The notes under the pieces were generated by a model that ran no database searches, had not been told where the DNA came from, and worked only from the letters and a program-made list of their open reading frames with translations. Positions 8,743 to 16,616 of a stretch of DNA of 38,010 nt are shown here, one piece after another. Positions within the stretch are counted from its first letter, which is position 1, and the number at the start of each line of letters is the position of its first letter. Source of the DNA: Phycisphaerae bacterium (GTDB lineage Bacteria > Planctomycetota > Phycisphaerae > UBA1845); assembly GCA_029260035.1 (NCBI GenBank), contig JAJDEA010000201.1, forward strand, positions 1 to 38,010. The letters run 5' to 3'. The position numbers and the translations under genes were made by a program.

Positions 8743-9210
8743 ATGAATATGATTCGGTTGTTTCCGATGGTCCTGATTCCGTTTGCATTGATTTCCCTGG
8801 CGGGTTGTGGTGGGCGAGGCCTGAGCATTCATTACTACGAGCGCGAGCCAGTTGTAAGGCGGGCACCCGTTCATATCGACCACATTTGCGCGCGGGATTG
8901 CCATCATCATTACCACGACGGAACTAGACTTGTTGTGCTTGACGATCGTCATCATCACGGTCGGCACTGCGGCCATCACTGGAATGGGTCGCACTGGGTG
9001 GGCGCAATCTCGAAATCGCCCAGGACGGGGCATGTCAAGCGTGTAGGCCCCGGTGTAAAGAGAGTTGGCAAAGTTGGCCACAAGCATGGCCCGCAATGCG
9101 GATGTGTTTTTGATCGAGCGGGTAGCAAGTGGGTCGTTGTCCGCAAGGGACACGTTCATGGGCGTGGCTGTGGCCATGTGCGAATCAAAGGGCGCTGGAC
9201 AATTCATTAG
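8743..9210 (+). CDS. His/Cys-rich lipoprotein with HxHGxxCG[HC] repeats
   Basis: A 155-residue exported protein of no family I recognise. Residues 1-22 form a lipoprotein signal ending in the lipobox SLAGC, so Cys22 is the likely lipid anchor. The mature chain is very rich in His and contains three copies of one motif, H-x-H-G-x-x-C-G-[H/C], followed 7-9 residues later by Trp: residues 70-78 (Trp85), 113-121 (Trp130) and 137-145 (Trp152). A looser cluster, HICARDCHHHYHDG, precedes them near 47-60. Ordered His and Cys at fixed spacing suggest binding of Zn, Ni, Cu or Co at the cell envelope; that is inference. GAGGAA lies 7 bases before the ATG. It stands alone between aldehyde dehydrogenase and thiO. 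Confidence 0.8.
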   Translation: MNMIRLFPMVLIPFALISLAGCGGRGLSIHYYEREPVVRRAPVHIDHICARDCHHHYHDGTRLVVLDDRHHHGRHCGHHWNGSHWVGAISKSPRTGHVKRVGPGVKRVGKVGHKHGPQCGCVFDRAGSKWVVVRKGHVHGRGCGHVRIKGRWTIH

Positions 9211-9351
9211 TGCAAGCTCTAGCCGCCGAAACTTGTGTGAGCATGTTTTTCAGTGAATGGTTGATTCGCTGCTGTGCGTAATCGTTCGTGGCTTTCGATT
9301 CGTGTAAGGCCTTGATGCATGGTATAGTGCATTGCAAGGAGGCGCGAGGCT

Positions 9352-10476
9352 TTGGCGAAGTCCACGGATTGCATTGTTGTAGGTGGTGGCATCATCGGTC
9401 TGGCAGTGGCCCGTCGGCTAGCCATGGATGGGTTGACGGTTCGCCTTCTGGAAAAGGGCCAATGCGGCTTGGAAGCATCTTGGGCGGCTGCCGGCATCCT
9501 CATACCCCGCAATCCCCATCGCGTCGATCGCTATTTTCATTTTCAAAACCATAGTCTTGGCCTGTACGCTGCGTTTTGCGAAGCACTTTCCGAAGAAAGC
9601 GGGATCGATGTTGAGTATGTTCCCTGCGGCGGCGTTGATGTCTTGCTCGAAGAAAACGCCATACAAATCGCACGTTCGGATGTGCGGGTGGCTGCCGAAC
9701 GAAAGACGTCCGATGGGCGTCCTGTCTATGAATTGCATCTTCCGGAGCAATCAAAATTACTTGAACCTGCACTCTCGCAAGACATTTTTGGAGCTCTGGA
9801 GTGCCGTCAGGTGGCACAGGTTCGGAATCCGCGTTTATTGCAGGCGTTAGTATCTTCGTGCCGAAAGTTTGGTGTCACCATAGAGGAAGGCACGACGGTG
9901 GAAGGATTGCTGGGAACGGATAACCAGGTTGAAGGGGTTCAAACGAATAACGATCGGGTCGAAGCCGGGGCTGTAGTTATCTGCGCAGGCGCATGGTCTT
10001 CTCTGCTGGACTCCAGGCTTGAAACCTTGACGCCGGTTCATCCGGTTAAAGGGCAAATCGTTCTGATGAAGCTCGATAAGCCGCCATTTGATCGCGTGAT
10101 TTCGCGGGGTAAGTGCTATCTCGTCGCTAGGCGGGATGGCCATGTTCTTCTTGGGTCAACGCAGGAGCCTGAAGCTGGTTTTGCGAAACGCAATACGGCC
10201 AAAGAGCTTGCAAAGCTGATGGATTTGGCGGTTCGGCTGGTTCCGCAACTCGGTGACGCCCCGGTTGTGGGGATGTGGTCTGGCCTAAGGCCCGGGACGC
10301 CCGACGATAAGCCTCATATCGGTGCGGTGAACGGGATCGATCGTTTGTACGCTGCGACCGGACATTTTCGGTCTGGTTTGGTTCTTGCGCCAGCGACGGC
10401 TGAAGCCATTCTGGCAGCCATTCAAGGCCGATCGTATGACGTCGATCTGGATTTCTGTGCTCCGGGGCGCGCTTGA
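9352..10476 (+). CDS. thiO: Glycine oxidase ThiO / FAD-dependent amino-acid oxidase
   Basis: A 374-residue D-amino-acid-oxidase-fold flavoenzyme. The FAD-binding GxGxxG loop is in VVGGGIIGLAVARRL (about residues 8-22). The C-terminal signature RPGTPDDKPHIG followed by ATGHFRSGLVLAPAT (about residues 319-355) is characteristic of ThiO. ThiO oxidises glycine to iminoglycine, which supplies the C2-N unit of the thiazole ring of thiamine in the cytoplasm; a related sarcosine- or other amine-oxidising role is the main alternative. No other thiamine gene is adjacent. The start is TTG, fixed by an AAGGAGG ribosome binding site 9 bases upstream. It is 63 bases upstream of ruvC on the same strand, so co-transcription is possible. 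Confidence 0.85.
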   Translation: MAKSTDCIVVGGGIIGLAVARRLAMDGLTVRLLEKGQCGLEASWAAAGILIPRNPHRVDRYFHFQNHSLGLYAAFCEALSEESGIDVEYVPCGGVDVLLEENAIQIARSDVRVAAERKTSDGRPVYELHLPEQSKLLEPALSQDIFGALECRQVAQVRNPRLLQALVSSCRKFGVTIEEGTTVEGLLGTDNQVEGVQTNNDRVEAGAVVICAGAWSSLLDSRLETLTPVHPVKGQIVLMKLDKPPFDRVISRGKCYLVARRDGHVLLGSTQEPEAGFAKRNTAKELAKLMDLAVRLVPQLGDAPVVGMWSGLRPGTPDDKPHIGAVNGIDRLYAATGHFRSGLVLAPATAEAILAAIQGRSYDVDLDFCAPGRA

Positions 10477-10539
10477 CAGCTTGCGGGGCAATGGCCATCA
10501 TTTAGGTTTTAGTTAGGGTCGAAAAACAAGGGAAGGTTC

Positions 10540-11082
10540 ATGTCCGAAACGGAATTCGATAGCGGGCGAGATGTGATCATCTGCGGAATTGACCCGGGAC
10601 TTGGCACGACCGGGTATGCTGTGATTCGGTCAGGACCGAGAGGCTGTCAGGAAGTCCTCGACGCCGGGGTTTGTCGGTTCGACGAAAAACGGCCCTTGGC
10701 GACCAGGCTGGTTGCGGTCGAAGCGGAGATTTCTTCGATTTTATCCGAGCACAACCCGTGCGTCGTTGCGGTGGAAGACCTGTACTCTCATTACAATCAT
10801 CCGCGCACGGCGATATTGATGGCCCATGCGCGAGGCGTGATTCTGTTTGCCGTCGCCAAAGCCGGCGTTGAAGTCCGGAGCTATGCAGCCACGCGAATCA
10901 AGCGATTTCTAACAGGCAACGGTCGTGCGTCGAAAGGGCAAATGCAGCAGGCAGTGCAACAAACGCTTGGGCTGGATCAACTCCCGGAGCCGGCGGACCT
11001 TGCTGATGCCATCGCTATAGCTATGTGCTGCGCGGGTGACAGTCATCCAAATATGGAACTGGGAAGAGTTATTTCGAAGTGA
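10540..11082 (+). CDS. ruvC: Crossover junction endodeoxyribonuclease RuvC
   Basis: RuvC resolves Holliday junctions as a dimer on the RuvAB-bound junction. The 180-residue protein has the RNase-H fold, with all four catalytic acids visible: Asp18 in GIDPGLGTTGYA, Glu79 in VAVEDLY, and Asp153 and Asp156 in PADLADAIAIA. Its length is slightly above the usual 160-175 because of about ten extra N-terminal residues. AAGGGA lies 6 bases before the ATG. It heads the ruvC-ruvA-ruvB run with a 30-base gap to ruvA, so the whole junction-processing complex is encoded together. Confidence 0.95.
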   Translation: MSETEFDSGRDVIICGIDPGLGTTGYAVIRSGPRGCQEVLDAGVCRFDEKRPLATRLVAVEAEISSILSEHNPCVVAVEDLYSHYNHPRTAILMAHARGVILFAVAKAGVEVRSYAATRIKRFLTGNGRASKGQMQQAVQQTLGLDQLPEPADLADAIAIAMCCAGDSHPNMELGRVISK

Positions 11083-11112
11083 CGCGAAGGAGCCAATTGG
11101 AGTGGTAGGGCG

Positions 11113-11742
11113 TTGATTGTCAGGCTAACCGGTACGTTAATCGAGATTGAACAAGATGCCGTCGTCGTTGAGCGAGAGGGCGTTGCTCGCGAAGTGCTTG
11201 TGCCGGGCTTTGCACTTGTCGAGTTGGCTGCATATCGAGGGCAGGTTGTGACTTTGCACACGACCGAGTTCTTTGAAGGTAATCATAACTCCGGCCATAT
11301 GGTTCCGCGTTTGCTCGGTTTCCTGCACAGCGAGGATCGTGCATTTTTCGCTAAGTTTGTTAGTGTCAAAGGGATAGGCCCCAAGAAGGCACTCAAAGCA
11401 CTTTCGGAGCCGGTACGGCGGATAGCCGATTGGATCGAATCCGGAGATGCCAAATCTTTGTCTCGCTTGCCGGGCATTGGTGCTCGAGCGTCGGAGTTGA
11501 TTATTGCATCGTTAAAAGGAAAGCTGGAAGGCTTTGCTATGCGCAGTGACGGTGCCGATAGTCAACCGGCTAATCTATCGACAGTTCAGCGCGATGCGCT
11601 TGAGATTCTCGTTGCGTGGGGCGATTCAAGGAACGAGGCTGAGCAACTTATTCAGCGGGCGGCACAGCTACACCCGGATTTGGACTCGGCTGACGAGTGG
11701 GTTCGCAAGGCGTATCGAATAAAAAGTGGCGTTGAAGTTTGA
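11113..11742 (+). CDS. ruvA: Holliday junction branch migration protein RuvA
   Basis: RuvA is the tetrameric DNA-binding subunit that holds the four-way junction and loads RuvB. The 209-residue protein has the N-terminal OB-fold (about 1-65, starting IVRLTGTLIEIE), two helix-hairpin-helix motifs in the middle domain (VKGIGPKKALKAL near 81-93 and LPGIGARASELI near 118-129) and a C-terminal RuvB-binding three-helix domain (about 155-205) containing VAWGDSRNEAEQ. The start is TTG, fixed by alignment to the family's N-terminal strand; the ribosome binding site is weak. It lies between ruvC and ruvB. Confidence 0.93.
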   Translation: MIVRLTGTLIEIEQDAVVVEREGVAREVLVPGFALVELAAYRGQVVTLHTTEFFEGNHNSGHMVPRLLGFLHSEDRAFFAKFVSVKGIGPKKALKALSEPVRRIADWIESGDAKSLSRLPGIGARASELIIASLKGKLEGFAMRSDGADSQPANLSTVQRDALEILVAWGDSRNEAEQLIQRAAQLHPDLDSADEWVRKAYRIKSGVEV

Positions 11743-11786
11743 AAGGGTTCGTAGCGTGAGAATACGCCTGCGTAACGGGAGCATCA

Positions 11787-12833
11787 ATGGCTAGAGAGCG
11801 CGTGATTTCAGGGGGCACGAGACCCGGCGATGAGCCGATCGACGCCGCACTGCGCCCGCAAAGGCTTGACGAAATGATCGGGCAGGGCGCCGTATTGGAG
11901 AAGCTCGAAATTGCCATGTCAGCGGCCAAGAAACGAGGCGAGCCGTTGGAGCATATTTTGCTGGACGGTCCTCCTGGCTTGGGCAAGACGACGTTGGCCC
12001 ATGTGATCGCTCGCGAAATGAAGGGGCAACCGCCTCGGATTACGTCCGGCCCTTCGCTGGCCAAACAGGCCGATATGATGGCACTCCTTACGAACCTGGA
12101 AGTGGGAGACGTTCTCTTTATCGATGAAATACATCGTTTGCCGACCATCGTCGAGGAGTTCCTGTATCCTGCGATGGAGGATTTCCGTGTCGATTTTACG
12201 ATCGAAGGGGGGTTGAGCGGCCGTGTGGTGAACTTCTCGCTGAACCGGTTTACTTTGATTGGGGCGACGACGCGGGCGGGCATGCTCAGCGGTGCGATGC
12301 GCGATCGGTTCGGCCATCGGTATCACCTTGATTTTTATTCATCCGACGACTTGGCGACCATTCTTCACCGATCAGCCGGTAAGCTGGAGCTACGCGCAGA
12401 GCCGGGAACACTGGAGACGGTGGCGGATCGCAGTCGTGGTACGCCTCGCGTTGCGAACCGGCTGCTAAAGCGTGTTCGCGATTATGCACAGGTTCGTGCA
12501 AACGGAGTTCTGACGCCGAATGTTGTCAAAGAAGCGTTGGAAATTCAACAAATCGATGAGCTGGGGTTGGATGAACTGGATCGAGCATTTCTTACTGCGT
12601 TGATAAAGGTCTACGACGGTGGTCCTGCGGGGATTGAAGCGATCGCTGCCACGATGGGACAGGAACGCGACACGCTTGAAGATGTTGTGGAGCCGTATCT
12701 TCTTCAGATAGGGTACTTGATTCGGACTCGTCAGGGTCGCCAGGCCACACGGGCCGCCTATGGGCATCTGAATATGCCTTACATCGAATCGAAGGACTCG
12801 TCCGCCTGTGAAGAACAGCCTGGCTTGTTTTGA
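11787..12833 (+). CDS. ruvB: Holliday junction branch migration ATPase RuvB
   Basis: RuvB is the hexameric AAA+ motor that drives branch migration with RuvA. The 348-residue length is standard. Walker A is GPPGLGKTT (61-69), Walker B is FIDEIH (111-116), sensor 1 is LIGATTRAG (about 157-165), and the arginine-finger region is GAMRDRFGH (about 169-177). The C-terminal winged-helix DNA-binding domain ends in RTRQGRQATRAAYGHL. A GGGAG ribosome binding site lies about 5 bases before the ATG. It is 44 bases after ruvA and probably shares its transcript. Confidence 0.96.
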   Translation: MARERVISGGTRPGDEPIDAALRPQRLDEMIGQGAVLEKLEIAMSAAKKRGEPLEHILLDGPPGLGKTTLAHVIAREMKGQPPRITSGPSLAKQADMMALLTNLEVGDVLFIDEIHRLPTIVEEFLYPAMEDFRVDFTIEGGLSGRVVNFSLNRFTLIGATTRAGMLSGAMRDRFGHRYHLDFYSSDDLATILHRSAGKLELRAEPGTLETVADRSRGTPRVANRLLKRVRDYAQVRANGVLTPNVVKEALEIQQIDELGLDELDRAFLTALIKVYDGGPAGIEAIAATMGQERDTLEDVVEPYLLQIGYLIRTRQGRQATRAAYGHLNMPYIESKDSSACEEQPGLF

Positions 12834-12865
12834 TTGAGGGCTTATCGCGCGGTCCTGACAAGTTC

Positions 12866-12894
12866 TTGGATTTGTGTCCATTAGCGCATACAAT
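12866..12894 (+). promoter_or_regulatory. Sigma-70-type promoter for ispH
   Basis: TTGGAT and TACAAT are separated by exactly 17 bases. Transcription would start near 12901, giving a leader of about 75 bases before ispH. It would uncouple ispH from the ruv genes. Confidence 0.5.
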
Positions 12895-12975
12895 TCAGTA
12901 ATCGGGCTGGCGCGTATTGCTCGCGCTACGGTGGATGTAGGCAAATATATTATTTCGAAACAGGTTTAGCTGATT

Positions 12976-13818
12976 GTGGAAGTCAAAGTAGCTAGTTCGC
13001 GCGGATTTTGCTTTGGTGTCGAAGACGCGATCGAGATCGCAGAAGCTGCGGTGCGCGATCACGGCGCTGGCAAGGTGGTCGCGCTGGGCCCGGTGATTCA
13101 CAATAAGCAAGTTGTTGGTGCGCTCGAAAAGGCGGGTCTCGATCAATCCGGAGATCTGGAGACAATCGATTCGTCTCAAGCAGTGCTGATCCGATCTCAT
13201 GGCGCTTCGCCGGAAACGATGGCTCGTGCGCATGAGCGAGGTTTGGATGTTGTTGATGCGACGTGCGTGCTCGTGAAGCGGGCACAAAACGTAGTCAAAC
13301 AACTTCATGAGCGAGGCTACCATGTTGTGATGATCGGTGACCCAAATCATCCCGAGGTAAAGGGAGTTGTGGGTTACGCACCGAATGTTACCGTAATCGA
13401 TCGCGGGTGTGATCTGGCTGAGGCGCTGCCTTACCGAGAACGTCTTGGGATCGTCGCACAGACGACGCATTCGCCGGAACACGTTGCCGATATGATCGCG
13501 GAGATACTTAAGCGCCCTTATCGCGAGGTGAAGATTGTCAATACGCTTTGCCTGGAGGTCACTCGCCGACAGGAAGCGGCTGTTGCTCTTTCTCGGGAAG
13601 TTGAAGTCATGTTTGTCTTGGGAGGCTTGAATTCCGCCAATACCTGCGAATTGGCGAGGCTTTGCAAGGATGAGGGTTGTGAGACGCATCACATCGAGAC
13701 ATGGGAACAATTCGAATTTCGTATGGTTGAGGGCAAACGGGTAGCGGGTGTTACCGCCGGCGCATCAACGCCGGAATCGGTCATTGAGGAGTTTGTCAAG
13801 AATCTGGGAAAGACCTAG
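12976..13818 (+). CDS. ispH: 4-hydroxy-3-methylbut-2-enyl diphosphate reductase IspH
   Basis: IspH catalyses the last step of the non-mevalonate isoprenoid pathway, reducing HMBPP to IPP and DMAPP with a [4Fe-4S] cluster. The three cluster cysteines are Cys12 (GFCFGV), Cys97 (DATCVLV) and Cys192 (NTLCLEVTRRQ). Substrate-binding His42 (VIHN) and His75 (SHGASPE) and catalytic Glu127 (NHPEVKG) are present. The later GGLNSANT motif is a mild variant of the usual GGxxSSNT. The length of 280 residues is that of the short bacterial form. The start is GTG, immediately before the conserved VKVASSRGFCFGV. It has its own likely promoter. Confidence 0.95.
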   Translation: MEVKVASSRGFCFGVEDAIEIAEAAVRDHGAGKVVALGPVIHNKQVVGALEKAGLDQSGDLETIDSSQAVLIRSHGASPETMARAHERGLDVVDATCVLVKRAQNVVKQLHERGYHVVMIGDPNHPEVKGVVGYAPNVTVIDRGCDLAEALPYRERLGIVAQTTHSPEHVADMIAEILKRPYREVKIVNTLCLEVTRRQEAAVALSREVEVMFVLGGLNSANTCELARLCKDEGCETHHIETWEQFEFRMVEGKRVAGVTAGASTPESVIEEFVKNLGKT

Positions 13819-13962
13819 TGAGTGCGAAAGGTTGGGGCGTATCCGTCGTTTACTCACGAATTGAGACGTTTCGGGCAAGATGTCGCCCGATGTTTAATTG
13901 CTTGCATTGAGTCTGGACGCATATTTCAATCAGTCGCACGATTAAGAATGGAAGGAGCCAAC

Positions 13963-14199
13963 ATGGCTGAACCGAAACATGGCACATCGCCCATCGTGGT
14001 AGAGGAAACGCCCGGCAAGAAGGCCTATTGTATGTGTGGCTATTCTGCTAATTTGCCTTATTGCGATGGTGCTCACAGCCGGGAGGAAACTGGCATCAGC
14101 CCCATCGTTTGTGAAATCGAGGAAGCTGGGAAGAAGGCGATTTGCCAGTGCCATAGAAGTGGCAATCTTCCGTGGTGTGACGGAGCACATAGCAAGTAA
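13963..14199 (+). CDS. Double CDGSH iron-sulfur domain protein
   Basis: A 78-residue protein made of two tandem CDGSH domains. Each has the complete three-Cys/one-His [2Fe-2S] ligand set: Cys23, Cys25, Cys34, His38 (CMCGYSANLPYCDGAH) and Cys61, Cys63, Cys72, His76 (CQCHRSGNLPWCDGAH). Each is preceded by an SPIV strand, so the protein is an internal duplication. CDGSH proteins are redox-active and acid-labile cluster carriers; the bacterial role is not settled. The ATG at 13963 follows GGAAGGAG at ideal spacing, whereas an upstream in-frame start at 13822 would add an unconserved extension. It sits between ispH and the prepilin peptidase. Confidence 0.9.
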   Translation: MAEPKHGTSPIVVEETPGKKAYCMCGYSANLPYCDGAHSREETGISPIVCEIEEAGKKAICQCHRSGNLPWCDGAHSK

Positions 14200-14231
14200 C
14201 AGACGGCTTCACTTCGTAGGATGGACGTGCA

Positions 14232-15722
14232 TTGGCAACTCTTGAGACGCTCTGGTGGCTGGGCTTTTGGACGGCCATTGGTCTTTGCGTAGGGAGTTTT
14301 CTGAACGTCGTTATCTATCGACTCCCGCGAAATCGATCATTACGCAATCCCATCTGGTCCGCTTGCCCGCGATGCGATAATAGAATTCGTTGGTACGACA
14401 ACCTGCCGATTATCAGTTTCATGCTATTGGGCAGGCGGTGTCGGCAGTGTCGTAGTCCGATCGGGACGAACTACCCCGTCATTGAAGCGACGATGGCACT
14501 GATTGTGCTGCTGCTGCTCGACAGTTTTTGTGTGGCCGGTGCGCGGGCTGGCCTGCGTGTGAGCGAGTTTGGACTGACGGATCGTTTTGCTTACGATTGG
14601 CCGATTCTCGCGAGTCATGTCATCTTGTTTGCATGTCTGCTTTCCATGTCGGCCGTCGACCTGGAGCATTATTGGGTTGATATCCGCTTTACGAATTTTG
14701 CGACGATTTGTGGATTCTTGTTTCACATAATCTGGACGCCCAAGCATTCGCAGGATTGGTTGCGACCTTCTGATACTGTCTCCGCGATGGCATTGATGGC
14801 TATCATAGGATTGGCGGTTGTTTGGCTTGTTTCCGCTCGCTCACCTCATGGTAAAGTCGAGGAATCCAGCGCAGATCAATCCGATGACGATGCCTTCGCC
14901 GATCGAGCAATCTTAGGAGGCGAAGAGGCTGCCGAAGAATTAGCCGAGACAGAGACGAATGACGATCGCTCTCCGAGATATGTTGTGGCATGGCTTGCCG
15001 CAGGATTGTTGGTGGGGTTGTTCGCGGTTGTGGCGTTCGCTGATCGTGATAGTGGAAGGGGGTTCCTTCCCTTCACGATTCGAACTCTCGTTCCGATTGT
15101 GTTCTTTTTTGCACTGATCGTTAGTCAGGCGATGGTCACCCGCGATTCGGACGACGAAATCATGGATGCGATCGACGAGGAGCGCCACGAAGCCCGCGGT
15201 ATGGTTATGAAGGAATTGGCCCTCCTTGTGCCGGCGATCGGATTGGCTTGTGTTGGTCTTTGGGTGATGTTCCAGGATGGTGCGGTCGCCTCGTGGATTC
15301 GTGACACGTTGCATTACGGTTTTCGCGTTGGCGAATGGTCGATGTTTAGGAATTGGTCACCTTTCCTCGGGTTTGCAACTGCGGCAGCAGGATATGTCAT
15401 CGCAGGGGCATTGGGCTGGTTCGTACGCATCGTCTTTACGCTTGTGTTCGGGAAGGAAGCCTTTGGCGTCGGCGACATTCATCTCATGGCCGCTGCAGGT
15501 TGTGTTGCTGGCTGGCCTGTGGTTGTACTCGGATTTTTTCTAACTTGTTTTCTCGCACTTGTCGGCTGGCTGGTCTGTTTTCCCACCAAGCGAACGAGGG
15601 CTATACCGCTCGGTCCATGGCTGTCGCTTTCATTTCTCATTGTCGTTGTGTTTTACGATTCCATCCTGCAATGGCCTGTTGTGCAGAGGTTTATCGTCGT
15701 TTGCGATCTTGTTTTCACATAG
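14232..15722 (+). CDS. Prepilin peptidase (A24) with large central insertion
   Basis: A membrane aspartyl protease that cleaves and N-methylates prepilins and pseudopilins of type IV pilus or type II secretion systems. The N-terminal methylase region has GSFLNVVIYRLP and the zinc-type cysteines CPRC (45, 48) and CRQC (70, 73), then NYPVIEA. The catalytic aspartates are Asp143 (SAVDLEHYWVD) and Asp415 in the G-x-G-D motif FGVGDIHLM, and IPLGPWLS closes the core. The protein is 496 residues against the usual 230-290. The excess is about 200 residues between the two aspartates, with two acidic stretches (208-246 and 304-322) and extra predicted membrane helices. The start is TTG at 14232, 32 bases after the CDGSH gene, and an in-frame stop lies just upstream. 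Confidence 0.88.
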   Translation: MATLETLWWLGFWTAIGLCVGSFLNVVIYRLPRNRSLRNPIWSACPRCDNRIRWYDNLPIISFMLLGRRCRQCRSPIGTNYPVIEATMALIVLLLLDSFCVAGARAGLRVSEFGLTDRFAYDWPILASHVILFACLLSMSAVDLEHYWVDIRFTNFATICGFLFHIIWTPKHSQDWLRPSDTVSAMALMAIIGLAVVWLVSARSPHGKVEESSADQSDDDAFADRAILGGEEAAEELAETETNDDRSPRYVVAWLAAGLLVGLFAVVAFADRDSGRGFLPFTIRTLVPIVFFFALIVSQAMVTRDSDDEIMDAIDEERHEARGMVMKELALLVPAIGLACVGLWVMFQDGAVASWIRDTLHYGFRVGEWSMFRNWSPFLGFATAAAGYVIAGALGWFVRIVFTLVFGKEAFGVGDIHLMAAAGCVAGWPVVVLGFFLTCFLALVGWLVCFPTKRTRAIPLGPWLSLSFLIVVVFYDSILQWPVVQRFIVVCDLVFT

Positions 15723-15898
15723 ATATCACAGAGACCTTGATTCTTGAGTGTTGTCTTGCTGATCGGGCTTCTAACGCAAGCGTGCGATCTATGGTAAGAT
15801 ACGCTGAGTAGCGCGGTTGGCGCGGCGTTTCGCTCGACAGTAATCTCAATTCGTGCTGTCAGCTGGGTTAGGTTTCGTCAGAAAGGGAGGAATGGAAT

Positions 15899-16567
15899 AT
15901 GGCTGGGAAAACCGCCAAGGCGACGATTTTGTGCGCTGCAATTTCGATGATGGGCACGGGGTGTGCGACGAAAAACAAGCAGTACATTACGAATCTTAGA
16001 AATTCAAACGCGAGGCTGACGGAACAGTTGAATCGTGCGCAGAATAGTTTGGGCAGCGCCGATAGAGAAAACGGTGATCTGAACGAGCGATACCTCGCGG
16101 CGATGCGTGATATTGATGAACTGCGAGCAGAACTTGCGAACATGCCGGAGCCAACGACGGCTGCACCCGGCTGGACGCCGGTTGCGGGTGGTGCGATGAT
16201 TGCGATCGAGACGGGAGTTCTTTACCCGCCTGGCAAAGCGAAGCTCCGGCAGGATGCGCGGCGAACCCTTGACACTGTCGTGAGCGCCGTTCGCGGCGAA
16301 TATAGTGACAAGGCCATTTTCGTGATCGGCCACACAGACAATCAGCCTATCCGCAAGAGCGGCTGGTCGGACAATTGGCAGCTGAGTTCAGAGCGATCGC
16401 TGGCTGTCGTTCGGTACCTGGAGAAACAAGGTGTGTCCCCCAGTCGATTGACTGCGTGCGGAGCTGGGGAGTTCAGGCCGATTGTTGACAACGCTTCATC
16501 GCAGGACCGCAAGACGAATCGTCGAGTTGAGATTTTCGCAGTAGACAATCAAATCCTGGGCAGCTAG
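15899..16567 (+). CDS. OmpA-family peptidoglycan-binding lipoprotein
   Basis: A 222-residue envelope lipoprotein. A short signal ends in GTGC, so Cys22 is the lipidation site. Residues 30-80 form a heptad-rich coiled coil, as in Lpp- or Pal-like spacers. The OmpA/MotB C-terminal domain (about 95-215) carries the diaminopimelate-binding features GHTDNQPIR, LSSERSLAVVRYL and NRRVEIF. It would tether the outer membrane to peptidoglycan. The MotB-like QPI variant is common in stand-alone OmpA proteins; there is no transmembrane helix or MotA partner, so a stator role is unlikely. GGGAGG lies 8 bases before the ATG. Confidence 0.88.
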   Translation: MAGKTAKATILCAAISMMGTGCATKNKQYITNLRNSNARLTEQLNRAQNSLGSADRENGDLNERYLAAMRDIDELRAELANMPEPTTAAPGWTPVAGGAMIAIETGVLYPPGKAKLRQDARRTLDTVVSAVRGEYSDKAIFVIGHTDNQPIRKSGWSDNWQLSSERSLAVVRYLEKQGVSPSRLTACGAGEFRPIVDNASSQDRKTNRRVEIFAVDNQILGS

Positions 16568-16616
16568 TCCTTGCCATCTGGGTGTCAGCCGGATCGCCTA
16601 TTGCATGGCGGTGTCG

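Noticed and set aside
8671..9207. A 178-residue minus-strand frame opposite the His-rich lipoprotein
   Set aside because: The plus strand has a lipobox and a ribosome binding site. The minus frame has no ribosome binding site or recognisable domain.
9320..9328. Extended -10 (TGGTATAGT) ahead of thiO
   Set aside because: Transcription would start at the ribosome binding site itself, and no -35 is present.
12895..13710. A 271-residue minus-strand frame opposite ispH
   Set aside because: ispH carries all cluster ligands. The opposite frame is a shadow.
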